Origin: Primula veris
Taxonomy: Eukaryota; Streptophyta; Magnoliopsida; Ericales; Primulaceae
Direction: 5' to 3'
Length of the DNA stretch: 64,000 nucleotides
NCBI GenBank assembly: GCA_963682055.1
Contig: OY821740.1
Span: 7,007,314 to 7,071,313, forward strand
Shown here: piece by piece, positions 46,507 to 59,046 of the stretch
Layout: each line of letters starts with the position of its first letter
How positions within the stretch are numbered: the stretch's first letter is position 1
Position numbers and translations under genes: made by a program
The notes under the pieces: model-generated
The model's input: only the letters and a program-made list of their open reading frames with translations
Databases searched by the model: none
Told to the model about the DNA's origin: nothing

Positions 46507-49500
46507 ATGGTGAGTAAATCGGAGGAAAGGGAAGTGAACAGGCTAGAGAGCCAGGTGGATAACGGAGGTGGTGACACGTGGGAGTATCTCTGCCTTGTTC
46601 GTAAGCTCAAGCTCCGTCGTCCCGATAAGGTCTTAAAACACGGCCTCTCCATCTTAAATAACTCCTCCAAACGATCCAACCTCGGCCCCGAAGGTTTTTT
46701 ATTTTTATATATTTAGGGTTTATATGTAGTGATGAGTTGAATATACTATGATTTTTATAGTTCTAGCTATACATACTTTGAATTATTATTAAGGGAATTA
46801 CGGATAAATACACATATATTGTAAAAACCCGGATTTTCGTAGGAAAATACCGTGGTAAAGAGAAGTGAGCTATCCCACACCGCCTAGATATGTAGTGACT
46901 ATATGGTATATAAGGTAGAAGTATCTTACTTACTATCACCAAGGCCTTTTAAAGCCGTGCGGCCCGAGAAGCGAGGACGAAATCAGGCCAAAGCGGACAG
47001 TATTGGTGGTAGTAAGCAGATGGTGGCGGTCAGGTCGGAGGACCGGGTCGTTACATATATAGCTATTGATTACGGATACACACATATGTATTGCTATGTG
47101 TTTGTGATTATTAGCGTTATTTATGTTAACTTAAATGCAGTTTAGGTGGAGACTAAAGAAGTTAGGGTTTATGTGTAGGGATGAGTTGAATATACTATGA
47201 TTTTTATAGTTGCAGCTATTTATACTTAGAATTATTATTAAGGAAATTACGAATTTATTAAGGCTTCAATTGGAAATTTAACTATATGTACGTGTGTGTA
47301 TGTGTTTGTTAGCAGTACAGTAAAAAAAAACTTGAATTTCTGATCCTTACAGTTTTAGCTATATAGACATAGAATTATTAAGGAAATTACGGAATTATTA
47401 AGGTTTCAATTGGGCATCTATATATATGTGTGTGTATCTATCGTTTGATTTTTGTTCAGGTGGAGGTTTTGAAGATAGGTTTTAATTGAATATCTGATCC
47501 TTATGATTTGTAGCTAGCTATTAGAGAGAGCAGTACAATCTGAATTTAAATAAAGAATTAGAAAGCAGATTACGGATTCTGAACAGATACCTGTTCTAAA
47601 CTGTATATGTATTTGTAGTTGATTTCAGTTCTGGTAGAGATTAAAAAAATTAAGGGTTTAGGATAGGTTTCAATTAGACATATATTTAGATATGTGTGTG
47701 TGTATATAAATATATGCATTCTCAGTTATGACCGTATCACCACTAATGCACTAATTAATAAGGAAAATAGACAATCTGAACATATATGTATCTATAATTG
47801 GTTTTAAGTTCATGTTTAAAATAACTGTGCTTAGGGTTTTTAGACAGTTTTTTCTTTGAATAGGCACCTAATACTTTTAACTATAACTCTTGCATGAATC
47901 CGCAAATCTTTGTTTGGAAGTGATTTATTTTATCTAGAAAAATATCCTATTCCAAATTCTACCAGAATAAATAAGAAGAGTGTAACTCTTTTGATCAATC
48001 TCATACTAAGCGCATGTTTGGTCACACAGTGCATCCAGTTGGTGAGCTTAAAAGCTGAGCTTTTATTTGGTAATATAGTCTTTAAAAGCTAAAGAAAGAT
48101 TAGGTGGGATCACTGGGATGAGTCCGATTTTCTTTCCAGCCTCAATAAGAGTTCTTTTGGTTATGATTTACCAGCAAACAAGCCAAAAACACGAATAGGA
48201 TAGAGGGCGAATGAGAAAAGGAGCTTCTTTTGAAGTTCATTCAATTGTCTCTCCAATAACGCCACAGCAGAGCAAATTGATAAATTGGATTCCAGTCAAA
48301 TTTTCAATAAATGTTAGAATAAGTGGATTGTAGAGAAATCTTAATAAACAAGAGCTCTTACTATTCCATTACAATTTCATGGTAAAATGGATTATGTTGG
48401 ATATATTATATAGTACTATTTTGACTGAGGCATCCCCCAATTTCGGGAGTCTAATGTGCTTGCGCCAGTTGTCCTTCTTGCTTTGGAGTATGGTCTATGT
48501 TGTCAAACCAGAGGAGAAATTATTGGGATACCCTTGCTATTTATTTCTGAAATAAAATTTGAAAACTTACGTGTTCAATGGATTAAGTTTAGAAATCTAT
48601 GCATCAGACTATTTCACTTATGTTGTTCCTTGTAGTAATATGCTCTATAATTTCTATTGTTGATTAGTGTTAAAGTAGATGGTCTGGGACCACAGTGAGT
48701 TGAAAAAATGTCACAATTGCGGTAGGTGGTACCGACATCTGCGTGTGGATCTGACATAAACGTGGTAAAAAAAATTTAGTGGTACACCGGCTCGTGGGGT
48801 TTTGCTTTAACCAGGAATCTTTGCTACATAATATTGATATTAGATGAGGAGTTGCTACGACATTTAGATGAAAAACACACTTGCGAGTTTGATATCTTTA
48901 AAATTACAAAGTGGGTCACTGGATCTTTCGTATATATTCACATGTTCATATTAGTAACCGTTCTCTTCCATTTGAGGGTTTCCCCACTTTGCTTGGTCTT
49001 TTTTCTCTTTTGAGTTTATTATTGATAAGTTTCTTAGGGCGTCATACATGTTCCGAAAGTTAAAAGTTGCAACTAGATTTATTCAATTATAAGGTGTACT
49101 TAACTGATAGTTTATTTTAGATCAAATGCATCTCGTTAAGATAAAATGTTACCGTTTTTACTTTTTGTTTATGCCTTACTGCTCTGTATATAATCAGTAT
49201 CCTTGCTACGGAATTGGTTTCCATGTGTACGTAACAGATAAGCAAATCTTCTTTGGTTTAATATTCCTCTTTAATTGTTCCTTCTGTAGAGTGGACTCTA
49301 TATGAGCAGGTTGCAGTTGCTGCCATGGACTGCCAAGCCCTTGATATTTCAAAGGTTAGACACTATATTCATTTGCAGTTTTGAATAGTTAGGTTTCTAA
49401 TCTACTTTTGATCATCTTATTTTCTGTGGTAGGACTTAGGCTATTGTTTTTATTAATTGCATAACCTGAGTTCCAAATTTTATGTTTTTTTTGTGTTCGA

Positions 49501-50439
49501 CATGCTATAAATATTACCTGCAATGTGGTTTGTACTTCTTGCATTTCAGAACTTGCAATAGTTGTAATGAGAACTTTCAGTTCGTTGTTGACCAATCATA
49601 ATTGATATACCTGCTTTTAAAATAGAACAGGATTTTATGCCATTAAATCTCACAACGTTTCAGTTTTTTTTAATATTTTAGTCGAGTTGTTTTGTGTTTA
49701 TACATTAAGCTTAAAAGGGGAAGTGTTGGCTAAAGCTTTTTGACTTTTTCACAAGAGCTTCAGTATAGTTTAAGCTTTTTGGACCTAAAAAGCGTATGCT
49801 TTTCAAGTTTTCTTGCGAAGCAAATTTTTGTTAGAACGAGGTAAATCTAGCTTTCTGTACATATCAGTGGCATAAACAGTTGTCAGGTGCATACTAATAT
49901 ATGTTTTATGCATGGCTATCACTGAGTGCCATATATATCGAGGTGACTTTCTTTTCGTTGCTTGGAACGAGTTATGACTGTACCTAAGAAATAAAAAGAT
50001 AAGGAAGAAATAATGTACGGAGTAATTAATTTCTTTGTCATTGAAGTTATTAATGGCTTCATTTGGTTGATACATGTGAAGCGCTACGCGATACTTGTGC
50101 ATAGTTTCTTTAATTGATTATATTTTCTTCAATTGACTATGCTTTTGATTTTTCTTGTTAAGTTCCATTCGTATTTGGTTGTAATAAAGATTACATTTCT
50201 CTCTAAAACTTATAGTGTTATTATCCCTACTAGGGTTTCTACCTTGTGAAAATGCTCTAATAGATTGTAAATCAATTTCTCGTCAGCTCCAAACCTTTTT
50301 TTTTCTTTTCTTTTCTCAATTCAATTCAATGTTTGAAAAATACTCTAATACAGCAGCTTTAGTATGTAAGTTAAGAGGGTTACTAACACCTGTGCTATTG
50401 ATCAACTTTACTATGTCCGCTTAGTGGACTGAGGCTGCG

Positions 50440-50479
<40 letters not shown>

Positions 50480-53400
50480 TCCTCACTAACGAAATTCTCT
50501 TTTACTAGTATCTCTTATAAGAACAGAAGAAAAAAGACCTACAATTTAAAGAAGTAAACCAGTTGTCGCCACCAATTCTATTCTATGTTTTTAATCTCCA
50601 TCAACTGGCGTAGTTTGAAATAGCTGGAAAGCAAAGTTGCAATCAAATATGTTTTAGATTTGTTTCTTTCTTTGTCAACTGTAAATGAGTGCACTATCCC
50701 ATATTTGTAAGTTAAACTCTTATTTGTAGGAGTATATATCAACTTATCAAGTCATATCGATGACCTAGAATTATAGAATTTAGATATATATTGTTGTACT
50801 TCCTGTATTTATGTAAGGGGCATCATCTCTTGTAACACCATGTCAAGCATAGTTGCACGGGGTGGGAGCATGGAAATAGATGGTAGTAATTTTTCATTTT
50901 TTTGTAATAATTTTTTGTGATAAAATACAAAATCATAATACTATTTTATGGGTTAGCCTAGGCATACGATCCGATTTGGTAAGTTTGGATTAGATATGGA
51001 TGTCGTTGGTGTAGGCATATACAATTTGGTGTTAAAAGGCCTGTTATTTTTCATTCCATCTTTCTGCTTCTTGCTATTATCATGTAACTGTTTCCCCTTT
51101 TACTCGTGATATGGACGTTTCTGCAAGGTTTGGTGATGGAAGCCCGAAAGCGAGCTTCCTAGACCCAAACGACTATAAGTTAGAAGGTTCTGCAGCTATG
51201 AACTGTCAAGTAGGTGTTACCTGTGATTCCATGTCAATTTCCTTGTTTCTACCGTGGCAGTTGTCTCCTATGTTTCTATTTCATATCCCAGTTGGAGCTG
51301 CTGTTATCTTTTGCTAGCTTTAAATTTGTTTTTGCTTTTAGATTGCTGCTTGCATCTGCATTTTTTTTTTTGGTTTTCTTGGCGTTCGCTCTAGTGCCTT
51401 ACTATCTTGTCGGTTTATTTAGCCATAGAATGACTTGATATATATAGAAGAATGAAAGAAGCATGCTTATTTCTGTGCTCTTGTTGTACTTGGTGTGTTA
51501 TTATACTTCATAATCTTTTACTCGGTGAACTAGTTGACTACATACTGATGAATGTTTTACCTTGATGTTTGTGCAGGATTGTATAAGAGCTCTGCAAAAG
51601 AGATTTCCTGAAAGCAAAAGGGTTGGTGAGTTCAAATAAATTACTATACTAGTCTGACATCCTTTATTCTAAAGGGAGAGAATGGCCTTTGCAAAATTTC
51701 TTATTCGGCTGCTGTTATGAGACGATAATTTGTATCTTAACGTATATAAATATATTTTAGCCTTTGAATTAGTAAAAGTGAGCTCATTATTTTTTCAACC
51801 TACAATGACATGTTTTATCAATACTCGTTTCTGCTTCCATCATATAGGTTTACCATTAGTCTACAGATAATTAGCATATGGAAATGATCACCGATGAAGC
51901 CTGAAGGTTTCCGATTCTTTGGATCAATTTTTTTTGTCATTATTGCAAAGCTTGCTCTCCATGAAAAAGTACAAGTCAAAATATTTTTTGTGATACACCG
52001 TTAATACTTGAGTTTAAGGTGTTGATAGTCTATAAGTTCGTTTAGCTGCAATGCCTCTTATCAAAGATCTCTTTTGTAGCAATTGCATGATCTCTTCCCA
52101 ATTTTTTGGAGGCTGTAGTTGAGGAAAATCACTCCTTTTCTATTGTGTCTTTCATTTGAGATGCTATAGGTTGTGAATTGTCTTTGCATTTATAATTATT
52201 ATATTGGTTTAATTGCAGGTAGACTAGAAGCTATGTTTCTGGAAGCGAAGGGGTCATGGGAAGAAGCAGAAGAAGCTTACTCCAGTCTCTTGGAGGAGAA
52301 TCCATTAGATCAAGTAACTTACATAAGCATGTCAAGGGAAATTTGTTTTTCATTTATTATTAGTATGGTGTGACTCAGTTTGAGAACCCAGTCTAGAACT
52401 TTGAAGCTAATTTTGAGAAATAAAGAAAACCCCGCAATGAATTTTCGTGGAAAAAACTACTAAACTGAAATATGCTGGTTATGATATGCCACTGGGTTAT
52501 ATAGGTAGTGAATAACTAAGAAAACTTCTCCCCTAAATTGGCGGTTTGAAACATGGATAGAGAGCTGGTAACTTGAGGATACCATAGAATCCAGAAAAGA
52601 ATAGGGTTAAAGCTTAAGATGGATATAGGGTGCAAGCTCCAATACAATTGCAAGCCTACGCATCTTTTAGCTTAATTTTATATAAGCTCACATTCTACAG
52701 TGAGACACTCATAGAATAGTTTTGATCATAAGCTATTTAATTTGGTTCTTCCCAACTAACTTTATGTTTTAAGACGGTTGTACATCACTTCATGTGGTAT
52801 CAGAGTTGGTGAAGGTTCTGGTTCTAAAACTTACTGTATCATGTCTATTGTCTGTCCTCACAGACAGCAACTGAAGTATTTTTTCTTCTGAATTTGAGAA
52901 ATATGTACACCTTTATTATCTTAAACAATCCTTTGTTTATTTTATTTCCATTTTTATCAGGTAATTCACAAGAGAAAGGCTGCTATGGCGAAGGCACAAG
53001 GCAATGTTTCTGGAGCAATTGAATGTCTAAATAAATATCTGGAAACGTAAGAAGAATCAAACCACGAAGATATTGCCACTATATTTTTTCCTTATTTGAA
53101 ATGGTTCATTTTTGCTCCTCAGGTTTATGGCAGATCATGATGCCTGGAGGGAACTGGCAGATATTTACATTTCTCTACAAATGTAAGCTTGTTTGTAATT
53201 TCCTTATTTCTTGTAGGGTGAATTTCCCGTTTCCTCAAGGAATAATATATTTTAGAATAAAGCTTTGCATGTTATATTGATGACATAAATGAACTTGATC
53301 AGGTACAAACAAGCAGCCTTCTGCTATGAAGAGTTGATCTTATCTCAACCAACAAATCCACTGTATCACCTAACTTATGCCGATGTGAGTAACTTAATCC

Positions 53401-54488
53401 CTGTGAATGACCTAAAGGATCAGCATAATTTAGTGGTAACATGTAAAATAAAATTTCCTCTGTTTTAGTTGGTACTTATTCGGCATAGGTAAGAATATGA
53501 TATGTAGGCATTGCTTCGTTTATCACATTCAATTTGATTAAGACACAGTTGAAAGGTTACTTTGGTTGCTGATAATTTGCAACAAGTGTCCAGCTACTTG
53601 TTACTATCTGTAATACTTCCCTTAAAAGCAAAAAAATGCCAAATTGTCGATCTTGCTGAATCTTGCGTTATGATCAGAGTTCAGACTTCCAGAAAATGAA
53701 AGTAATGGCATGTCTGTCACGTTAAGCAGATTTTGCTTTATTTAAAAGCACTTTTAGAGATCTATTGAGGGGATCTATTGAATTGTTGAATAGCCGGATT
53801 TTTTAAAATCATATAATAAAGTTAGTTATTGTATCAACTTTCGAAGGTCAAAAAAATATGCTGTAATTTGTTTCTAGACGACCCCAAATTCTTAAAATCA
53901 AGGCTAAATTCGATGATGACGATGGAATACAATTCTTAAGATAAGCACTGAGATATTAGGGATATTGATCAGGATAATTTTTATCTAAAATAGCTATTAA
54001 TAAACATTCCTTTGTAGTAGTGATTGTCTGTTCTTGTAGGTTGCGCCGTCCTCAACTTTCTCCCCTTTATTAAGCAAGGCATTGACTATTTTTCATTTTC
54101 CTGTTTTCCCTCTCCTTATTCCTTTGAACAGGTGCTTTATACACTAGGTGGACTGGAAAATCTTCAAACAGCAAAGAAATATTATGCATCAGTCATAGAC
54201 TTGACTGGTGGTAAAAACACTAGAGCACTTTATGGCATATGCTTGGTAAGCTCTCTGTTCTCTCTCTAATTGGGACGTGGGAACTTCTTACGAAATTAAG
54301 CTAAACTGAAGCCTCGTCTTTTGTATTTTTAGTGCACCTCTGCTATTTCCGTGGTATCCAAAGGGCGTAATAAGGAGAGTTCAGAGTTGCAGTCCCTTGC
54401 TGCCACAGCCTTGGAAAAATATTATAAGAAGTTAGCTTCCGAGAAGGTTTCTTTGCTGACTTCGTCATTGAAAAGTTTAAAAGTGTGA
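46507..54488 (+). CDS. EMC2: ER membrane protein complex subunit 2 (TPR protein, TTC35)
   Basis: Cytosolic TPR scaffold of the ER membrane protein complex, which inserts tail-anchored and multipass membrane proteins. Nine exons: 46507-46693, 49290-49354, 51577-51625, 52219-52313, 52961-53046, 53123-53182, 53303-53384, 54132-54245, 54333-54488; all junctions are GT/AG and phases join, 894 nt, 297 residues, close to the family length of about 300. Key stretches: NRLESQVDNGGGDTWEYLCL, VRKLKLRRPDKVLKHGLSIL, QVAVAAMDCQALDISKDC, ALQKRFPESKRVGRLEAMFL, SSLLEENPLDQVIHKRKAAM, FMADHDAWRELADIYISLQM, YTLGGLENLQTAKKYYASVI. TPR helices cover about residues 85-270. No membrane segment, as expected. Introns 1 and 2 are long and hold repeats and a solo LTR. 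Confidence 0.95.
46715..47460. repeat. imperfect tandem repeats in EMC2 intron 1
   Basis: TTAGGGTTTATATGTAG..GATGAGTTGAATATACTATG..GAATTATTATTAAGG..AATTACGGA at 46716-46804 recurs at about 47161-47251. A partial form (TTAGCTATATAGAC..TTATTAAGGAAATTACGGA) lies at about 47351-47400. The solo LTR at 46820-47055 sits between the first two units. Confidence 0.65.
46820..47055. mobile_element. 236 bp solo LTR of a TRIM-like element in EMC2 intron 1
   Basis: Begins TGTAAAAACCCGG and ends GGGTCGTTACA, flanked by TATAT at 46815-46819 and 47056-47060 (5 bp target duplication). It contains GAGCTATCCCACACCGCC, GTATATAAGG, AAGGCCTTTTAAAGCCGTG and CAGGCCAAAGCGGACAGTAT, phrases shared by a widespread class of short plant LTRs (TRIM type). 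Too short for genes. The assignment to TRIM is from memory of the motif style. Confidence 0.75.
50440..50476. repeat. run of 37 cytosines in EMC2 intron 2
   Basis: Uninterrupted poly-C (poly-G on the other strand) inside an AT-rich intron. Long poly-C is rare in plant DNA and could form G-quadruplex or i-motif structures; it could also be an assembly or sequencing length artefact. Confidence 0.9.
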
Positions 54489-54745
54489 CCGTAATTTAAT
54501 GGTTGCTGTAGTAGCTTTCTATTGTCCCCTTAAATTTAAAGTGGAAATTTGCAGTTATTTTTATGAATTTTCCAAATTTAAACCACTGTTTTATATCATT
54601 TGATTTTCTGACAAGAAGATACCATCAAACTCTTTTTTTTTCTTCAACTCTAATTTAGCTCTTCATTTGTCGTTCTTTTTCTAACACTAGTCGCAATTTT
54701 CTGTGAATTTTCTCGAAAGGCAAAAATGACAGTCTGCTTTGTTAG

Positions 54746-55352
54746 TTTTTTTTTTTTTTTTTTGTAATCAACTTCATTAATAAACAAAAAAGCCGGCAGG
54801 CCAGACATCACAACTCACAAGTCTATATCAAAATAACTACAACCATCTCAAAGAAGAACCGAAGAAGAAAGAAAAAAAAACTAATATCAGAAGAAACAAC
54901 TCCTCATTAGTGTGTTTCTTCCAAAATTGTTCCGGTGGATTGAGACCGTTCACTACCCACCATTCCAACATCTGAATATAAATAAATGGAATGCATCCTA
55001 TCAACAAATAGCAAGCGGCCCACCGGGCAAGCAAATGTGCCCAATAGTTATCTACTCTGTCTATTTTCTCAATTTTCTATTTCTCGATCTTTTCCAATTC
55101 ACCATGGCAGTCTTGTCTAATTGGTTCCCGCCTCCAATCAACACTCCTAAAACCAGAGTTTATAGTCGTAACTACTAGCTCAGAGTCGGACCTAATCAAC
55201 ACATAATTCCAACCATATTTAATCGTTAAATCGCACGTCAAAAAACAAGCAGACATTTCACCTCTAAGTATATCACTATCGTCAATCCTATTAAAGCTAG
55301 CAGCTAATAATGTACTTTCAAAAAAACCGACGGTCACCGCAATCATACCGTA
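54746..55352 (-). mobile_element. 5'-truncated LINE with RNase H fragment
   Basis: On the minus strand the piece reads an RNase H-like segment with DLTIKYGWNYVLIRSDSELV, then VDNYWAHLLARWAACYLLIG, then a 3' end TTTATTAATGAAGTTGATTA and an 18-base A tail (54763-54746). These are the usual end pieces of plant L1-type LINEs. GTTAG at 54741-54745 and at 55353-55357 may be the target duplication. There are frame breaks, so it is dead. Confidence 0.7.
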
Positions 55353-55740
55353 GTTAGATTTTTTTTATGACAACTGTAATTGCATCAGCTGCATGACTTC
55401 AGTGAATCCTTGTTTTTGTTATAAGACTGGCACTAGCGCTCATGTGTTTATTTTCTCCCTCACGATGCTACATTCCAGTTCTCAAAGATTCAACTGTAAA
55501 ACATCACCAATGCATGTATTTCACAAAGAGGACGATTAGTTAAATTTAAATTTCATGTCATAAAAAAAGTGGGAAAAATGACAATTACAGTATATGCTAA
55601 GAATGTGAGATATCAACAATGTAGTCCATCCTGCCATATCTTTAAAGCACTAAATTTGTTGGATTTTCTCTTTTATAATGGATTCACCCTTAGTTTGGAG
55701 AATATGATTCAAACTCAGATTAATTATATGAGGTGACGCT

Positions 55741-55742
<2 letters not shown>

Positions 55743-55773
<31 letters not shown>

Positions 55774-55830
55774 GAAACATGCTCATTATTATTAATAATA
55801 ACGGGTGGAAATACAAAGTTCACTATCACT
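55743..55830 (-). mobile_element. possible retroposon 3' tail
   Basis: A run of about 30 T (an A tail on the minus strand) follows, on that strand, TTATTATTAATAATAATGAG, a phrase like LINE 3' ends. No coding remnant was recognised upstream of it. Confidence 0.35.
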
Positions 55831-56438
55831 AGAACAGAAAATGACTAAGTAAAATAGAACAATATAAAGCCACATGACGTCAGAAGTCCGCTAACTCAAG
55901 AAATCTAACAAATATTCCTATTTCGGACAAACATATTAAAATACACAGAATGACATAATATAAAAATTAATAAAGTTTTCGATAACCATTGAAAATACAC
56001 TGAAATATTGTCAAGAAGGAAAATGCACTTTGGGACCAGAAAATGCATAAGAATGCCTTTAAGTACGCTCTTAAGATGGCAATTGGATGACAATTGACAA
56101 TTGGGTCGGGTCATTCAAACCCGACCCGACCCATATACAAAGTTGCGATTTTATCCATTTGACCCGACGTGACCAATTTGACTATTTTTTATAACATTTT
56201 TTTTCTCTTTGAAAAATAAAACTTATAAATGGTAAGATTTGAAAGAATTTGTTAAAAACTCATGGTAAAGTAAAAAAATCATTTGATTTAGAAAGATAAT
56301 ATATAAATACTAATGTGACATTAAATAACCTTTCATATTAATTTAGTGATTTAAAATTTACAATCTTCTTTTTAACATTTTCATGTTTATTTAATTAATT
56401 TGGACTCATTAATTAAATCATTGATATATGTAAAAATG
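55831..56438. other. intergenic, nothing recognised
   Basis: AT-rich. An imperfect repeat GGGTCGGGTCATTCAAACCC with GACCCGACCC lies near 56103-56132, and CCCGACGTGACC near 56162. No gene was seen. Confidence 0.35.
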
Positions 56439-56951
56439 AGGGTCGTTTTATACATTTGTTACACCAAACTATGCGCTTTTAACGGTTTAGGTACCCAACT
56501 TTCAATTTTTCCAATTTGGGTATCACAGTATAAGAATTTTTCAATTTAGATACCATCGTCTAAATTAATCACGGAATCATCTCAAGTGACAGCACGTGCT
56601 TGACAAACGTTAACGTGAGAGGGTAATTTTGTCATTTTACAGCAAAATATATAATCATATAAAAATATTTCTTCTAATTTCACATATAACAAAAATAAGC
56701 ACATAGTCCAAATTTGAGAAAAAACGTTATTCTAAGATGATATATTTTGATGCAGAATGACAAAATTACCATATCACGTTTAACTTTATCAAGTACATGC
56801 TGTCATGTGACATGATTTTATGATTAATTTAGATAGTAGTACCTAAATTGGACAATTTATTATAGTGTGCTACCCAAATTGAGAAAATTGAAAAATAAGT
56901 ACTCAAATCGTTAACTGCAACATAGTTTGGTGTACTAAACGTATTTTTTTT
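56439..56951. mobile_element. foldback element, Mutator-like family 2, copy B
   Basis: 513 bp inverted repeat with the same ends and order as the element at 36552-37039: left ACACCAAACTATG..TTAACGGTTTAGGTACCCA, right ACTCAAATCGTTAAC..CATAGTTTGGTGTACTAAAC. It is more diverged between its arms than copy A. Flanked by an 11 bp direct repeat ATGTAAAAATG (56428-56438 and 56952-56962). Confidence 0.75.
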
Positions 56952-56962
56952 ATGTAAAAATG

Positions 56963-58150
56963 TAATATAAATGTATATGATTGATATGATGATTTGGTTT
57001 CCATATATACTTCTATAAATAAAGACGATAACATATTAGTAATTAATTAATACGAATAAATTTCATTCACATTTACCATAAATATCATTTCATTAATTAA
57101 TAATTAAATTAATTGTATATAAGATTTTTTTTAATAAATTCACCGAAATGTATGTTATGTATTAATATAAGAGAGATAGTTTAATGTATATGAGAGAGAG
57201 ATGAGATAGAGTGTCTTAAATTATACTTTTAACTTGCACTTTTACCCATTCAAAATATAGAAAAAAGAGTTTAATTTACATGGCAGAGATGAGAGAGTGT
57301 TAAAGTTGTGTTTTTACCCATTTAAATGTATGCTATCTATTATTATACCAGAGAATTTCATGTATATGATATATAGAAGTGTGAGTGTGTTAACTTGTAC
57401 ATTTTAACTTACACTTTTAACAATTTAAAACCGACACGAATAGAATATGATCGGTTTAAAATCCAAAAAATTGTCATTCCCTACTACCCTTAAGTACAAG
57501 CAAGGCTCACAGCAATAGGTGTTAAGACTTTGAAAAACAATAACATTTTGTGTGTTAATATATATATTTTTAAAGTTAAAACATGATAAAATAACGGGAC
57601 AGCATGATGCCTCATAGTAATGGTAATACATGTAACATGTCGTATAGAGAAAACTGCTAGACATTAAATAAGTTGGTCCCATACCCTGCATGCATTCACG
57701 TGTCCTGTTATTTGTTGCCGTTACAATTACACTTACATATCAGCTACCACCACACCATATACTGCCACTTCTGCTGCATAGGATTCTACTAGTATTCTAC
57801 TCCACCGATTATTAACATTTTTCAAAATCTAGATAATTTATCTTGGTGGCGGATACCTTCTTGACATTACTAATTAAAAACGCTCCAAATCAATATTACT
57901 TAATTACAGTTTTACGATAATAATACAAATATGTTTTTTTTAGATGTATAATTGTATATATTGAAAATTAAGATAAATTTAAAATCCAATACATTCAATT
58001 ATTCAGCCCGAAAAAAAAAAACATGACCCATATTTATGTTATTGTCATGAAACCGTACGGATTTATAGTACTTGAATCTTGATTTGAATTTTTTTTTTAT
58101 TTGAGTGTGAAAAATAGTGTAAAAAATGGGTTAATACAAGGGAGGGTACC
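56963..58150. other. intergenic, nothing recognised
   Basis: AT-rich spacer; short repeats of ACTTTTAACTTGCACTTTTA-like phrases at 57225-57420. No coding similarity seen. Confidence 0.35.
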
Positions 58151-58152
58151 AT

Positions 58153-58335
58153 CACTGTAAAAAAATACCTAAATAGCGACGGGATTAATGACGGTATTTT
58201 TTGTTACGAGCTTATTAGCGACGGTTTTTATAACAGTTTTATAACAGTTTAGTCAATTTGCGACAGATTTGTGACAGTTTTTTAAATTAGTGACAGGCTT
58301 GTGACAGCTTTTGACTCTTATTAAACCAAACATTA
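58153..58335. mobile_element. fragment with GCGACGG/GTGACAG subterminal repeats (CACTA-like)
   Basis: Starts CACTGTAAAAAAATACC and carries repeated TAGCGACGG, GTTACGAG, GCGACAG and GTGACAG motifs. Such arrays occur at ends of plant CACTA-type elements and their small derivatives. The partner end was not found. Confidence 0.4.
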
Positions 58336-58589
58336 TTTGATAATGCATTAATGATATATTAAGGGGGTAATTAATTTGGAAACAGTAATGTAGACAACCA
58401 CGTGTAGAGTGGACACGTGCAATGCACACCCCAGTCACAGACACTGACAAGGGTGGTGCACTGATTGCAGAGGTGTACGTACAGGTTCACTTGATTTTTT
58501 AAAAAAGTAGTGTGGGGACTCTCTTCTCAGTATCCTTCTCAACTGCACTATTAAGGACAAATTCTTTGATGAATATGAGAGAGATAGGC

Positions 58590-58634
58590 CACTACTACTA
58601 CTACTACTGCACAAAATATTCACACACACACACC
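58590..58634. repeat. (CTA)n and (CA)n microsatellites
   Basis: Six CTA units at about 58590-58607 and a CACACACACACAC run at about 58621-58633. Confidence 0.8.
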
Positions 58635-58887
58635 CAGTTGTATCGTTTTTAAAAACTATTTCTTATATTTTGTAATATATTATTTGTAATGTAAATTATG
58701 TAACAGTAGTCGAGACAAAATGCAGTTTTGTTATGTTTCGTTTTGAGTAGTAGTATTCTTACTAGCATTTGCTTTGTAAGTTGTGAGAAAGAACAACATA
58801 TTGGCAATATATAATTCTTCTAAGCTAATGCATGTATTAAGATAATGAGATATTCCCATTTAATCTTGATAATAATTGTTCAATCTC

Positions 58888-59046
58888 ATTACAAAAAACA
58901 TGTCCAAAAACATGTCCAAATAGTTACGAGATTAGCGACTGTTTTTTTTTTGTGACGAGTTTATGAGTTACGGTTTATGTGACAGATTTGTGATAATTTT
59001 TCAAATTAGTGACAGTTTTCGACTAATCAAACTTATTCTGTAGTGA
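58888..59046. mobile_element. small CACTA-like MITE
   Basis: About 160 bp with ends CATTACAAAAAAC and, inverted, CACTACAGAATAAG; the interior has TTACGAGATTAGCGAC, GTGACGAG, GTGACAG. It matches the interior of 58153-58335 in the same orientation, so both derive from one family. Confidence 0.45.

Noticed and set aside
51111..51317. Possible extra exon in EMC2 intron 2 (peptide with FGDGSPKASFLDPNDYKLEG)
   Set aside because: EMC2 proteins join the SK of exon 2 directly to DCI of exon 3; the piece resembles no family I know and lacks a fitting pair of splice sites.
55905..56114. Minus-strand 69-codon open frame
   Set aside because: AT-rich, no family resemblance, adjacent to retroposon tail sequence.
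57425..57691. Minus-strand 88-codon open frame
   Set aside because: Cys/Tyr-rich random composition in spacer with no homology I recognise.
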